Shown piece after piece: positions 1-9,253 of a stretch of DNA of 64,000 bases; position 1 is the stretch's first letter, and each line of letters opens with the position of its first letter. The notes beneath the pieces were generated by a model. That model made no database searches, was not told the origin of the DNA, and saw only the letters and a list, made by a program, of their open reading frames with translations. The DNA comes from Streptomonospora mangrovi (GTDB taxonomy: Bacteria; Actinomycetota; Actinomycetes; Streptosporangiales; Streptosporangiaceae): positions 82,365 through 146,364 of the forward strand of contig NZ_JAJAQC010000016.1 of the NCBI RefSeq assembly GCF_027604915.1, in the 5' to 3' direction. The translations under genes were made by a program, and so were the position numbers.

Positions 1-714
1 TGGCGCCAGGTCAAGCTGTACTTCATGTGCGGCCTGCCCACCGAGGAGGACGCCGACGTCCTGGCCATCGCCGACCTCGCCAAGGCGGTCATCCGCACCG
101 GCCGCGAGGTCACCGGCCGCTCCGACATCCGCTGCACGGTCTCCATCGGCGGGTTCGTGCCCAAGCCGCAGACGCCCTTCCAGTGGGCCGGGCAGACCTC
201 CGCCGAGGTGGTCGACTCCCGGCTGGCCAAGCTCCGGGCCGAACTGCGCTCCGACCGCCGCTACGGCAAGTCGATCGGCCTGCGCTACCACGAGGGCAGC
301 CCCTCCATCGTCGAGGGCCTGCTCTCCCGCGGCGACCGCCGCGTGGGCCGGGTCATCGAGGCGGTGTGGCGCGAGGGCGGCCGGTTCGACGGCTGGAGCG
401 AGCACTTCTCCTACGAGCGCTGGGTCTCCTGCGCCGAGCGGGCGCTGGCTGATGAGCCGGTGGACCTGGACTGGTACACCGTGCGCGAGCGCGACCGCGA
501 CGAGGTCCTGCCCTGGGACCACCTCGACGCCGGGCTCGACCGCGACTGGCTGTGGCAGGACTGGCAGGACGCGCTGCACGGCGAGGAGTCGGTGGAGGTC
601 GACGACTGCCGGTGGAGCCCCTGCTACGACTGCGGGGTCTGCCCCAGCATGGGCACCGAGATCCAGATCGGCCCCACCGACCCCGGCCGGGTGCTGCCGC
701 TCAGCGTGGTCTGA
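1..714 (+). CDS. Radical SAM protein, TIGR03960 type, C-terminal part
   Basis: This is the 3' end of a gene that begins before the window; the frame is open from base 1 (WRQVKLYFMCGLP) and stops with TGA at 712-714. The visible part is the distal half of a B12-binding radical SAM protein of the TIGR03960 type. It contains the conserved LYFMCGLPTEEDAD stretch that follows the radical SAM barrel and a C-terminal cysteine cluster (CRWSPCYDCGVC) close to the end. The DUF2344 protein, which in many bacteria is the partner or fused C-terminal part, follows about 570 bp downstream, so the two-gene arrangement is kept here. The exact substrate is unknown; a role in tRNA or rRNA modification is often assumed. 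The iron-sulfur CxxxCxxC motif lies outside the window. Confidence 0.85.
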   Translation, partial: WRQVKLYFMCGLPTEEDADVLAIADLAKAVIRTGREVTGRSDIRCTVSIGGFVPKPQTPFQWAGQTSAEVVDSRLAKLRAELRSDRRYGKSIGLRYHEGSPSIVEGLLSRGDRRVGRVIEAVWREGGRFDGWSEHFSYERWVSCAERALADEPVDLDWYTVRERDRDEVLPWDHLDAGLDRDWLWQDWQDALHGEESVEVDDCRWSPCYDCGVCPSMGTEIQIGPTDPGRVLPLSVV

Positions 715-780
715 GCCGGGCCGCCGCGCGGGGGCGCGCCGCGCCCCCGCCGGGCCGGCGCCCTGCCCGCGAACGCGAAT

Positions 781-812
781 CGGGGCGCCGCGGCCACGGC
801 CGCGGCGCCCCG
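781..812 (+). terminator. Perfect hairpin after radical SAM gene
   Basis: Two 15-base arms, CGGGGCGCCGCGGCC and its exact reverse complement, are separated by only 2 nt. The hairpin starts 67 bp after the radical SAM stop codon. It lacks a T run, as is usual for actinobacterial terminators. Confidence 0.55.
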
Positions 813-856
813 ATCAGGACTCGGCGGGCGGCACCCGCCGGAGTCGACAGACGAGG

Positions 857-889
857 TATGGCCCGGCGCCCCGCTCGCGCCGGGCCATA
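857..889. terminator. Second hairpin in the same gap
   Basis: Arms TATGGCCCGGCG and CGCCGGGCCATA (12 bp, perfect) flank a 9-nt loop. It may be a backup terminator or a structured 5' leader element of the next gene. There is no T run. Confidence 0.4.
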
Positions 890-1263
890 CGCAAGTAAGA
901 CGGGTAGGGGGTGCCGATGGTTTGCACGCCCCGCGCGATTGCTCAAAGATTTTTTGATCAGGCGCCTTCGCGCAGGTCAGCGCGGGGGGTGGCCTGATGC
1001 GGCCACGCGCGGGCGCGGCGGATCCGCCCCGAAGATCGCTTTTCAACTCTGGTGCCACCGGGAACAGCACATACGTGGGCGATCCCGAGCGGAGCGCCGC
1101 GGCATCCGGTCATCCGGTGGGCGGGCCGATTCGGACCGCCACCCGGCCTACCCCGGCGCCGGTGGCGCGCGCTCCCCGGCGCGCACCGTACGCTGAAGTA
1201 AGACGTGAATCTCCCAGGTGGGTGGGTCGGGGAGGAATTCGGCCCGTCCCGCCGGGAGTTACC

Positions 1264-1273
1264 GAGGAAAGGA
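1264..1273 (+). promoter_or_regulatory. Strong ribosome binding site pointing to a CTG start
   Basis: The purine run GAGGAAAGGAG (from 1264) is the only strong Shine-Dalgarno sequence before the DUF2344 gene. It ends 6 nt before an in-frame CTG at 1280. The only upstream standard start (GTG at 1205) has a weak site, and the codons from 1205 to 1279 include many A/T-ending ones, unlike the rest of the gene. Confidence 0.5.
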
Positions 1274-1279
1274 GCAGCA

Positions 1280-2107
1280 CTGCCCCCCGCACATGAGGGC
1301 ACCACCGAGCCCTCCACCGGACGCACTGGCACGCGGCTGCGAGTCCGCTACGCCAAGCGCGGCAGGATGCGGTTCGCGAGCCATCGCGACATCGCCCGCG
1401 CGCTGGAGCGGGCCCTGCGCCGCGCCGAGGTCCCCGTCGCGTTCTCCGCGGGGTTCACGCCGCACCCGAAGATCTCCTACGTCAACGCCGCCCCCACCGG
1501 GGTGGCCAGTGAGGCGGAGTACTTCGAGATCACGCTGGCCGAACCCGCCGGACACGACGAGGTCCGCGTCCGACTCGACTCCGCGCTGCCCGACGGGCTC
1601 GACGTGGTCGAGGTCGTGGAGGCGATGCCGGGCGGTCTCGCCGACCGCCTCCAGGCATCGGAGTGGACGGTGGAACTGCCCGGCGTCGCCCCCGACGACG
1701 CCGCGGAGGCGGTGGCCGCCTTCATGGCGGCCGATACGGTTGAGGTGGAGCGGCTCACCAAAAAGGGCCGCCGCCGCTTCGACGCCCGTGCGGCGGTCCG
1801 CTACCTGCGGGTGGACGGGCGCGCCACAGGGGTCCGACACGAGACATATGCCATACTTCGGATGGTCGTTCGGCACACGACACCTGCCGTTCGACCGGAC
1901 GACGTGGTGAACGGCCTTCGCCAGGTGGCCGACCTCGCGCCGCCGTCATCCCCGGTGATGACCCGGCTGGCGCAGGGGCCGCTCGACGACACGTCCGACA
2001 CGATCGCCGATCCGCTCGCAGCAGCGGATGCCCAGGCCGATCCGGTCGGACGCGCGCAGCCCGCACCACTGCCGTCCTCGCCCGCGCGGAGTGCGTCCGA
2101 TGCGTGA
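1280..2107 (+). CDS. TIGR03936 family radical SAM-associated protein (DUF2344)
   Basis: The protein starts its conserved domain at RLRVRYAKRGRMRFASHRD and contains RALRRAEVPVAFSAGFTPHP, the signature of DUF2344. It is the partner of the radical SAM protein upstream; the biochemical role is not established. I favour a CTG start at 1280 because a strong ribosome binding site lies just upstream; a database pipeline would probably choose GTG at 1205, adding 25 residues with atypical codon use. The domain fills the first 200 residues; the last about 70 are Ala/Pro/Asp-rich and probably disordered. RNase E/G follows after 150 bp on the same strand, an order common in actinobacteria. Confidence 0.85.
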   Translation: MPPAHEGTTEPSTGRTGTRLRVRYAKRGRMRFASHRDIARALERALRRAEVPVAFSAGFTPHPKISYVNAAPTGVASEAEYFEITLAEPAGHDEVRVRLDSALPDGLDVVEVVEAMPGGLADRLQASEWTVELPGVAPDDAAEAVAAFMAADTVEVERLTKKGRRRFDARAAVRYLRVDGRATGVRHETYAILRMVVRHTTPAVRPDDVVNGLRQVADLAPPSSPVMTRLAQGPLDDTSDTIADPLAAADAQADPVGRAQPAPLPSSPARSASDA

Positions 2108-2260
2108 ACTCACTCGGGGGACGCGGGCGGCCCAAGACGACTTTGCACCGGTGGCCCACGGGCTGCCGGCGCCGACATAGCGACAACAGTCCGCGCGCGC
2201 AGCGGCCGACGCGACGAAACGCCGACGCCGCGCCCGCGGACTTGACGGGAGACCGCCCGG

Positions 2261-5146
2261 ATGCTCGAGAACGAGCCCAACAGCGGTGCCGAGAGCACCG
2301 CGGGTACAACTGAAACCACAGTGGCGGAGGCGGCACCGGCCGCCCGCACCGCGACCTTCGCCCCACCCCAGGAGGCCGAGGTCAAGGTCAGCGGCCCGAG
2401 CCGGCGCAGGGGGGCGCTGCGCTCGGCCGGCCCGCCGCCCGAACCCGGCCCCGTGGTCCCCGCGGGCACCGGCCCGCTGACCACGGTCGCCGGCCAGCCC
2501 GCCCTGGAGGACACCGACCCCACCCAGACCGCGCCCGACACCGGCGCGGCCGAGGCCGAGCGCGCGCCCAGGCGCCGCACCCGCACCGCGCGCACCGCCC
2601 GCGCGGGCACCGGCGCGCGCGCCCGCGCCGCCGACCCCGCCGCGGCCGAGGCCGCCGACGACGACACCGGGCAGGCCGCGGAGCCCGCCGCCTCCGGCGA
2701 CGACTCCCGCGTGGCGCCCGAGGCCACCGGCGCCGCCTTCCAGCCGCCGATGGTGCTGTTCCAGCCGCCGGTCGCCCCGCCCGAGCCCGCCCGCGCCGAG
2801 AGCAACGGCTCCTCCGCCGCCGCGCCCGCCGACGACTCCGCCGAGGAGCTCGAGGACGACACCGAGGCCGAGGCCGAAACCGACGACGACTACGCCGACG
2901 ACGACCGCCCCTCGCGCCGGCGCCGCCGCCGCGGCGGCCGGGGCCGGGGCCGCTCCCGCACCGGCGAGGATGACGGCGAGCCCGAGCGCGCCGGCGAGGC
3001 CGCCGAGGCCGAGGAGCCCGACACCGAAACCCCCGCCGCCACCGCCCCCGCCGACGAGGGCGCCGATTCCGGCTCGGAGACCGGCAGCCGCCGGCGCCGC
3101 CGCCGTCGGCGCCGCTCCAGCGGCGAGGGCGACGAAGCCCCCGGCCAGGACGACCCGCCCAACACCGTGGTGCGCGTGCGCGAGCCGCGCGTGGGCAAGC
3201 CGATCGAGGACGAGGTCCAGTCGGTCAAGGGCTCCACCCGCCTGGAGGCCAAGAAGCAGCGCCGCCGCGAGGGCCGCGAGCAGGGCCGCCGCCGCGCGCC
3301 CATCATCACCGAGTCGGAGTTCCTGGCCCGCCGCGAGTCCGTCAAGCGCGACCTGGTGATCCGCCGCCTGGGCGAGCGCACCCAGATCGCGGTGCTGGAG
3401 GACGACGTCCTGGTCGAGCACTACGTCGACCGCGCCGCGCACAAGTCGCTGGTGGGCAACGTCTACCTGGGCCGCGTGCAGAACGTGCTGCCGTCCATGG
3501 AGGCCGCGTTCGTCGACATCGGCAAGGGCCGCAACGCCGTGCTCTACGCCGGCGAGGTCAACTGGGACGCCTCGGGGCTGGAGGGCCAGCCCAAGCGCAT
3601 CGAGTCGGTGCTGAAGTCGGGCCAGTCGGTGCTGGTGCAGGTCACCAAGGACCCCATGGGCCACAAGGGCGCCCGCCTGACCAGCCAGATCAGCCTGCCC
3701 GGCCGCTACCTGGTCTACGTGCCCGACGGCTCCATGACCGGCATCAGCCGCAAGCTCCCCGACAAGGAGCGCGCCCGCCTCAAGCAGATCCTGAAGAAGG
3801 TCATGCCCGAGAACGCGGGCGTGATCGTGCGCACCGCCGCCGAGGGCGCCAGCGAGGAGGAGCTGGAGCGCGACATCTCGCGCCTGGCCGCCCAGTGGGA
3901 CTCCATCAAGCGCAAGTCCCGCTCGGCCAGCGCGCCCTCGCTGCTCAACAGCGAGCCCGACCTCACCGTCCGGGTGGTGCGCGACGTCTTCAACGAGGAC
4001 TTCTCCAGCCTGGTGGTCGCCGGCGGCGAGGCGTGGGACACCGTGCGCGAGTACGTCGACTACGTCGCCCCGCACCTGGCCGAGCGGCTCTCGCACTGGA
4101 CCGAGGACCGCGACGTCTTCGACGCCTACCGCATCGACGAGCAGATCGCCAAGGCGCTGGAGCGCAAGGTGTGGCTGCCCAGCGGCGGCTCCCTGGTCAT
4201 CGACCGGACCGAGGCCATGACCGTGGTCGACGTCAACACCGGCAAGTTCACCGGCCAGGGCGGCAACCTCGAGGAGACCGTCACCAAGAACAACCTCGAG
4301 GCCGCCGAGGAGATCGTCCGCCAGTTGCGGCTGCGCGACATCGGCGGCATCATCGTGATCGACTTCATCGACATGGTGCTGGAGAGCAACCGCGACCTCG
4401 TGCTGCGGCGAATGCTGGAGTGCCTCTCGCGCGACCGCACCAAGCACCAGGTCGCCGAGGTCACCTCGCTGGGCCTGGTGCAGATGACCCGCAAGCGGGT
4501 GGGCCAGGGCCTGCTTGAGGCGTTCTCCCACTCCTGCGAGCACTGCAACGGCCGCGGCCTGGTGATCTCCACCGAGCCGGTGGGCGTCAAGGCCAACGGG
4601 TCGGGCAGCGGCGGCGGCCGCAAGAAGAAGGGCAAGGGCGACAAGGACCGCGCCGAGCAGCCGGCGGCCGAGGAGTCGCCCGAGCCGGCCGTGGACGAGC
4701 CGCTGGGCGGCACCGAGCCCGAGCCGGTGGCCGGGGTGGCCGCCGCCGTCGAGGCCGAGGACGCCGTGGAGGAGCCCGACGAGGCGGTGGAGCCGGCCGA
4801 GGCCGAGCCCGCGCCCGCCAAGGCCAAGCGCTCCCGCACCGCGAAGTCCGCCAAGGCCAAGGAGACCGGCAAGACCACCGCGCGTCGCTCCCGCAAGGCC
4901 AAGCAGGAGGAGTCCGCCGAGGGTGAGGCGGCGGAGGGCGCGGCCGCCGAGCCGGACGCCCCGGCGGCCCCGCAGGCCGACGCGGACACCGCACCGGCCG
5001 GATCCGCCGAGCCGGGCGAGCCCGCCGACTCCGACGCGGCCGACTCCGCCGACCCCGACAGCTCCGCCGAGCAGCGCCCCCGGCGGCGCCGCACCCGGCG
5101 GACCAAGACCACCACCGCCGAGTCGGCGGTGGCCGAAGCGACGTAG
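2261..5146 (+). CDS. rne: Ribonuclease E/G
   Basis: This endoribonuclease of 961 residues acts in mRNA turnover and rRNA processing. The catalytic core (about 360-770) contains the S1 domain with SLVGNVYLGRVQNVLPSMEAA, the DNase I-like centre with the two metal-binding aspartates in VVDVNTGKF (about 656) and IVIDFIDM (about 700), and the zinc-link CEHCNGRG (about 759). As in other actinobacteria the core sits between two long disordered arms: the N-terminal arm is Ala/Glu/Pro-rich with Arg blocks (RRRRRGGRGRGR), and the C-terminal arm is Lys/Arg/Ala/Glu-rich. These arms are known in the family to bind RNA and degradosome partners. ATG at 2261 follows a GGGAGA site. A terminator and then the L21-L27 operon follow. 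Confidence 0.97.
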   Translation: MLENEPNSGAESTAGTTETTVAEAAPAARTATFAPPQEAEVKVSGPSRRRGALRSAGPPPEPGPVVPAGTGPLTTVAGQPALEDTDPTQTAPDTGAAEAERAPRRRTRTARTARAGTGARARAADPAAAEAADDDTGQAAEPAASGDDSRVAPEATGAAFQPPMVLFQPPVAPPEPARAESNGSSAAAPADDSAEELEDDTEAEAETDDDYADDDRPSRRRRRRGGRGRGRSRTGEDDGEPERAGEAAEAEEPDTETPAATAPADEGADSGSETGSRRRRRRRRRSSGEGDEAPGQDDPPNTVVRVREPRVGKPIEDEVQSVKGSTRLEAKKQRRREGREQGRRRAPIITESEFLARRESVKRDLVIRRLGERTQIAVLEDDVLVEHYVDRAAHKSLVGNVYLGRVQNVLPSMEAAFVDIGKGRNAVLYAGEVNWDASGLEGQPKRIESVLKSGQSVLVQVTKDPMGHKGARLTSQISLPGRYLVYVPDGSMTGISRKLPDKERARLKQILKKVMPENAGVIVRTAAEGASEEELERDISRLAAQWDSIKRKSRSASAPSLLNSEPDLTVRVVRDVFNEDFSSLVVAGGEAWDTVREYVDYVAPHLAERLSHWTEDRDVFDAYRIDEQIAKALERKVWLPSGGSLVIDRTEAMTVVDVNTGKFTGQGGNLEETVTKNNLEAAEEIVRQLRLRDIGGIIVIDFIDMVLESNRDLVLRRMLECLSRDRTKHQVAEVTSLGLVQMTRKRVGQGLLEAFSHSCEHCNGRGLVISTEPVGVKANGSGSGGGRKKKGKGDKDRAEQPAAEESPEPAVDEPLGGTEPEPVAGVAAAVEAEDAVEEPDEAVEPAEAEPAPAKAKRSRTAKSAKAKETGKTTARRSRKAKQEESAEGEAAEGAAAEPDAPAAPQADADTAPAGSAEPGEPADSDAADSADPDSSAEQRPRRRRTRRTKTTTAESAVAEAT

Positions 5147-5165
5147 CACGCCCCCGTGCTTCGCC

Positions 5166-5200
5166 GGGGTCCGGGCCGCTCGCCGAGCGGCCCGGACCCC
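5166..5200 (+). terminator. Rne terminator hairpin
   Basis: Fifteen-base arms GGGGTCCGGGCCGCT and AGCGGCCCGGACCCC are a perfect match with a 5-nt loop, 19 bp after the rne stop. No T run follows. Confidence 0.7.
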
Positions 5201-5416
5201 GCGGTCGCGCGACGTGCGCGCGTGCCGGGTGCCGTCCCACCGGTGGTAACCTTAAGGACGGTGCGTCGGCGCGCCCCAATCGTTCGCGCGCCCGAGACCT
5301 ACTTCTCGACCTCGCGCCGCCGCGGGCGAGCGCCCGGGTCGAAGGTCGATTTTGAGCGCATTTCCCCTCGCTGCGGCGGTGGGGGATGTCCACACGAGCA
5401 GGAAGAGAGTTCCCCG

Positions 5417-5740
5417 GTGTACGCGATCGTGCGAGCGGGCGGCCGGCAGGAGAAGGTTGCCGTCGATGACGTCATCAACATCGACAAGGTCTCCGAGGAG
5501 GCCGGCGCCACCCTCACGTGGGAGCCGCTGCTTGTCGTCGAGGACGGCAAGGTCATCAGCGAAGCCTCCGAGCTGAGCGGCTACTCCGTCACCGCCGAGG
5601 TGATCGGCGAGGCCAAGGGCCCCAAGATCAACATCATCAAGTACAAGAACAAGACCGGCTACAAGAAGCGCATGGGCCACCGGCAGAAGTACACCCAGGT
5701 CCGCGTCACCGACATCGCTTCCAAGTCGACGAAGAAGTAG
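5417..5740 (+). CDS. rplU: 50S ribosomal protein L21
   Basis: This is a 107-residue L21 beginning [18 protein letters not shown] and ending with the conserved [14 protein letters not shown] segment, the normal length for the family. The GTG start at 5417 fits the family N-terminus. It sits directly before rpmA (14 bp gap), the universal L21-L27 pair. A TAACCT hexamer at 5247-5252 is a plausible -10 element, which would leave a leader of about 160 nt; I did not find the B. subtilis-type L20/L21 leader fold by eye. Confidence 0.97.
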   Translation: MYAIVRAGGRQEKVAVDDVINIDKVSEEAGATLTWEPLLVVEDGKVISEASELSGYSVTAEVIGEAKGPKINIIKYKNKTGYKKRMGHRQKYTQVRVTDIASKSTKK

Positions 5741-5754
5741 GGGAGGGGCGCGAG

Positions 5755-6021
5755 ATGGCACACAAGAAGGGCGCTTCGTCCAGCCGCAACGGCCGCGACT
5801 CCAACGCCAAGCGGCTTGGTGTCAAGCGCTTCGGCGGCCAGAACGTCAAGGCCGGCGAGATCCTCGTCCGCCAGCGCGGCACGCACTTCCACCCGGGCGA
5901 CAACGTCGGCCGCGGTGGCGACGACACCCTGTTCGCGCTGGTCGCCGGCCAGGTGCAGTTCGGCAACCGGCGCGGCCGCAAGGCCGTCAACATCGTCCCG
6001 GCCCCCGCCCCCGCGGAGTAG
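5755..6021 (+). CDS. rpmA: 50S ribosomal protein L27
   Basis: This 88-residue protein starts [20 protein letters not shown], the typical L27 N-terminus that reaches the peptidyl transferase centre. It carries the family core [20 protein letters not shown]. It lacks the cleavable N-terminal extension found in Firmicutes. A GGGAGGGG Shine-Dalgarno site precedes the ATG by a few bases. It is co-transcribed with rplU, and a strong terminator follows. Confidence 0.97.
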   Translation: MAHKKGASSSRNGRDSNAKRLGVKRFGGQNVKAGEILVRQRGTHFHPGDNVGRGGDDTLFALVAGQVQFGNRRGRKAVNIVPAPAPAE

Positions 6022-6043
6022 GGCCGGCGGCACGCGACACCTA

Positions 6044-6088
6044 ACACGCGTAGGGCGGGCCAGGTCACCTGGCCCGCCCTACGCGTGT
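6044..6088 (+). terminator. Long perfect terminator after L21-L27
   Basis: Twenty-one-base arms beginning ACACGCGTAGGG are exactly complementary around a TCA loop, 22 bp after the rpmA stop. This is one of the longest perfect stems in the window and separates the ribosomal genes from obg. Confidence 0.85.
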
Positions 6089-6179
6089 CGCGGGCCGGGC
6101 GGGGCCGCATCGGCACCGCCCGCCGCGCGCACGACCGCATACGCTGGTCAACGCAGAGCATCGGTACGGGGAGAGAGAC

Positions 6180-7544
6180 ATGCCTGACTTCGTCGACGAA
6201 GCGGTCTTGCACATCAAGGCCGGTGACGGCGGGCACGGCTGCGCCTCCGTCCACCGCGAGAAGTTCAAGCCGCTGGGCGGGCCCGACGGCGGCAACGGCG
6301 GCCGGGGCGGCGACGTCGTCCTGGAGGTCGACCGCAACACCGCCACCCTGCTGGAGTACCAGCGCCGCCCGCACCGGCGGGCCGGCAACGGCCAGCCCGG
6401 CCAGGGCGGGCACCGCGCCGGCGCCAACGGCCAGGACATCGTGCTGCCCGTGCCCGACGGCACCGTGGTGCTCGACTCCGCCGGCGAGGTCATCGCCGAC
6501 ATGGTCGGCGCCGGTACCCGCCTGGTGATCGCCCAGGGCGGCAGCGGCGGCCTGGGCAACGCCGCGCTGGCCTCGCCCAAGCGCAAGGCGCCCGGGTTCG
6601 CGCTCAAGGGCGAGCCCGGCGAGGCGCTGGACGTCCGCCTGGAGATCAAGACCATCGCCGACGTCGGCCTGGTCGGGTTCCCCAGCGCCGGGAAGTCCTC
6701 GCTGATCGCGGCCCTGTCGGCGGCCCGGCCCAAGATCGCCGACTACCCCTTCACCACCCTGATCCCCAACCTCGGCGTGGTCGAGGCCGGCACTGTGCAG
6801 TACGTGGTGGCCGACGTCCCCGGGCTGATCCCCGGCGCGAGCGAGGGCAAGGGCCTGGGCCTGTCGTTCCTGCGCCACGTGGAGCGCTGCTCCACCCTGG
6901 TGCACGTGCTGGACTGCGCCACCTTCGAGTCCGACCGCGACCCGCTCAGCGACCTCGACGCGATCGAGGCCGAGCTGGCCGCCTACGGCGCCGCCACCGG
7001 CATCGACCTCTCCGACCGGCCGCGCATCGTCGCGCTGAACAAGGTCGACGTCCCCGACGCCCGCGACCTCGCCGACATGGTCGCGCCCATGCTGCGCGAG
7101 CGCGGCCTGCGCGTCGTGGAGGTCTCGGCGGTGGCGCGCGACGGCCTGCGCGAACTCTCCTTCGCCATGGCCGAGCAGGTCGAGGCCGCCCGCGCCGCCC
7201 GGCCCGAGGCCGAGCCCAGCCGCGTCGTGCTGCGCCCGCGCGAGATCGGCGAGACCCCCTTCGAGGTGGTCCCCCTGGGCGACAACACCTTCCGGATCCG
7301 CGGCGACAAGCCGGCCCGGTGGGTGCGCCAGACCGACTTCGCCAACGAGGAGGCGGTGGGCTACCTGGCCGACCGGCTCAACCGGCTGGGCATCGAGTCC
7401 GCGCTGGCCAAGGCCGGCGCCACCGAGGGCGCCGAGGTCTACATCGGCGACGAGGACGACTCCGTGGTGTTCGACTGGGACCCCTCGATCGACGCCGAGG
7501 CGACCCCGATCGGCCCGCGCGGCACCGACTCCCGGCTGGGCTAG
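6180..7544 (+). CDS. obg: Obg family GTPase
   Basis: This is a 454-residue Obg/CgtA GTPase, acting in 50S subunit maturation and stress or developmental control. The Gly-rich Obg fold (residues 1-160, with [18 protein letters not shown]) is followed by the G domain: P-loop GFPSAGKSS at about 166, switch [12 protein letters not shown]3 DVPGL, and G4 NKVD. A C-terminal OCT domain (about 350-430, with [19 protein letters not shown]) is typical of actinobacterial Obg. The ATG follows a GGGGAGAGAG site. proB follows 57 bp downstream, so the genes may share a transcript, as in Streptomyces. Confidence 0.97.
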   Translation: MPDFVDEAVLHIKAGDGGHGCASVHREKFKPLGGPDGGNGGRGGDVVLEVDRNTATLLEYQRRPHRRAGNGQPGQGGHRAGANGQDIVLPVPDGTVVLDSAGEVIADMVGAGTRLVIAQGGSGGLGNAALASPKRKAPGFALKGEPGEALDVRLEIKTIADVGLVGFPSAGKSSLIAALSAARPKIADYPFTTLIPNLGVVEAGTVQYVVADVPGLIPGASEGKGLGLSFLRHVERCSTLVHVLDCATFESDRDPLSDLDAIEAELAAYGAATGIDLSDRPRIVALNKVDVPDARDLADMVAPMLRERGLRVVEVSAVARDGLRELSFAMAEQVEAARAARPEAEPSRVVLRPREIGETPFEVVPLGDNTFRIRGDKPARWVRQTDFANEEAVGYLADRLNRLGIESALAKAGATEGAEVYIGDEDDSVVFDWDPSIDAEATPIGPRGTDSRLG

Positions 7545-7601
7545 TCGCGCGGGGGCGGTAGGCAGCCAGCCGCCAACCACACCACGGAAAAGGGAAGCGA
7601 C

Positions 7602-8807
7602 GTGCGCGACGCACTGTCAGAACACCGGGAAGAAGGGGAGGACACCGCCGCCCGGCGGACCGAGCTGGCCCAGGCGCGGCGGATCGTCGTCAAGGTGGGG
7701 TCGTCCTCGCTGACCACCCCCGCCGGCGACATCGACCGCGACCGCATCGGCGAACTCGCCGACGTGCTGGCCGAGCGCCGGGCCGCCGGCGCCGAGGTCG
7801 TGCTGGTGTCCTCGGGGGCGGTGGCGGCGGGGCTGGGCCCGATGGGCCTGCCCGCCCGCCCCCGCGACCTCGCCACCCAGCAGGCCGCGGCGAGTGTCGG
7901 CCAGGGCCTGCTCATCGCCCACTACACCGCCGCGTTCGCCCGCCACGGGCTCACCGCCGCCCAGGTGCTGCTCACCGTCGAGGACATGATCCGCCGGGTG
8001 CAGCACCGCAACGCCCAGCGCACGCTGCGCCGGCTGCTGGACATCGGGGCCATGCCCATCGTCAACGAGAACGACACGGTGGCCACCCACGAGATCCGCT
8101 TCGGTGACAACGACCGGCTGGCCGCGCTGGTGGCGCACCTGCTGCGGGCCGACGCGCTGGTGCTGCTTTCCGACGTCGACGCCCTCTACGACGGCAACCC
8201 CGCCCGGCCCGGCGCGCGGCGCATCGCCCGCGTGGCGGCGGCCGCCGACCTCGACGGCGTGGACATCGGCAGCGCCGGGCGGCGCGGGGTGGGCACCGGC
8301 GGCATGGTCACCAAGGTGGACTCCGCGCGGATCGCCACCGAGGCGGGCGTGCCCACCGTGCTGACCTCGGCGGCCAACGCCCGCGCCGCGCTGGCGGGCG
8401 CGCCCGTGGGCACCCTGTTCACCGCCCGGGCGCGGCGGCGGCCCTCCACCCGGCAGCTCTGGCTGGCCCACGCCACCACCGCGCGGGGCAGCATCGTGCT
8501 CGACCCCGGCGCGGTGCGGGCGGTCGTCGGCTCCCACGCCTCGCTGCTGCCGGCCGGGGTGGTCAAGGTCGAGGGCGACTTCTCGGCCGGCGACCCCGTG
8601 GACCTGCGCGCCGAGGACGGCACGGTGGTGGCGCGCGGCCTGGTCAACTACGACGCGGCCGAGGTCCCCGACCTGATGGGCCGCTCCACCCGGTGGCTGG
8701 CCCGCGAGCTGGGGCCCGACTACGAGCGCGAGATCGTGCACCGCGACGACCTGGTGCTGCTGGTGCGCGACGGCGAGCGGGTGGCCGGGCCACCGGGCCG
8801 GCCCTAG
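7602..8807 (+). CDS. proB: Glutamate 5-kinase
   Basis: This enzyme makes gamma-glutamyl phosphate from glutamate and ATP, the first step of proline synthesis. The amino acid kinase domain starts at about residue 25 (RRIVVKVGSSSLTT) and includes LVSSGAVAAG and the substrate loop NENDTVATHEIRFGDNDRLAA. A C-terminal PUA domain (about 300-390) is present, giving 401 residues as expected. GTG at 7602 follows GGAAAAGGGA. proA, the next pathway step, lies 760 bp downstream, separated by two small genes. Confidence 0.96.
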   Translation: MRDALSEHREEGEDTAARRTELAQARRIVVKVGSSSLTTPAGDIDRDRIGELADVLAERRAAGAEVVLVSSGAVAAGLGPMGLPARPRDLATQQAAASVGQGLLIAHYTAAFARHGLTAAQVLLTVEDMIRRVQHRNAQRTLRRLLDIGAMPIVNENDTVATHEIRFGDNDRLAALVAHLLRADALVLLSDVDALYDGNPARPGARRIARVAAAADLDGVDIGSAGRRGVGTGGMVTKVDSARIATEAGVPTVLTSAANARAALAGAPVGTLFTARARRRPSTRQLWLAHATTARGSIVLDPGAVRAVVGSHASLLPAGVVKVEGDFSAGDPVDLRAEDGTVVARGLVNYDAAEVPDLMGRSTRWLARELGPDYEREIVHRDDLVLLVRDGERVAGPPGRP

Positions 8808-8940
8808 CCGCGGGGCCGCCCCCGCGCGCCGGGGCCGGGCCGGCTGGGCCCGGGTCGGCCCTGGTCGGCGCGGTGGCGGGCGCGGCGCGCGCTCCGCGCG
8901 TCGCCCGGTGGGGGTGCGGCCCCGCCACTAGGCTGGCGCA

Positions 8941-9204
8941 ATGATGTCCGCCACCCACGAGTTCGACACCGAGCTGCTGTACGAGGGCCGTGTGGTGACC
9001 CTGGGCGCCGTGACCTACCGGGGGCGCACGGTGCTGCGGCCGGGACCCGACCGGTTCGCGCCGCTGCGGCGCTGGGCGCAGGACCTCGCCGACCTGCTCG
9101 GCGGGCCGGTGACCTGGCGGGCCAGCTCCGGGGGCGGGGTGGTGGAGGAGGGCACGGTCGCTCCGGCGCCGCGCGCCGCCGTGGGCGCTCCGCGGGCGCG
9201 CTGA
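8941..9204 (+). CDS. Small hypothetical protein
   Basis: An 87-residue reading frame starts at ATGATG (8941/8944). The first 60 residues (FDTELLYEGRVVTLGAVTYRGR through LADLLGGPVTWRAS) read like a folded domain with a beta-rich start and one helix; the tail is Ala/Pro/Arg-rich. Codon third positions are strongly GC, in keeping with a coding frame. No good ribosome binding site is visible, and I do not recognise a family. It may be a real small gene between proB and proA or a chance frame. Confidence 0.45.
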   Translation: MMSATHEFDTELLYEGRVVTLGAVTYRGRTVLRPGPDRFAPLRRWAQDLADLLGGPVTWRASSGGGVVEEGTVAPAPRAAVGAPRAR

Positions 9205-9253
9205 GGGGCACCCGCGGAGCCGTGCCGCTCTGACTATGCCGTCGGCCGGCGGT

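Larger units (their letters stand above)
715..1279. other. Long gap with two hairpins, no gene seen
   Basis: About 565 bp separate the radical SAM gene from its DUF2344 partner. The first 180 bp hold two strong inverted repeats (annotated separately) that probably end transcription. The following 300 bp contain a short AT-richer patch (near 940-960, with a T run) but no reading frame with actinobacterial codon bias and no recognisable riboswitch. A promoter for the downstream gene is expected here, but I could not place one convincingly. Confidence 0.5.

Noticed and set aside
2104..2313. Small plus-strand gene overlapping the stop of the DUF2344 gene
   Set aside because: Although GTGA overlaps the stop, the translation is Arg/Gln-rich with no conserved features and runs into the start of rne.
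1946..5149. Open frame of over 1000 codons on the minus strand opposite rne
   Set aside because: It is a mirror of the strong codon bias in rne (GC in third positions removes stops on the other strand). It has Gly/Leu/Arg low-complexity content and no domain.
5147..5416. L21 leader structure before rplU
   Set aside because: A leader of about 160 nt is likely, but I could not recognise a known ribosomal protein binding fold by eye.
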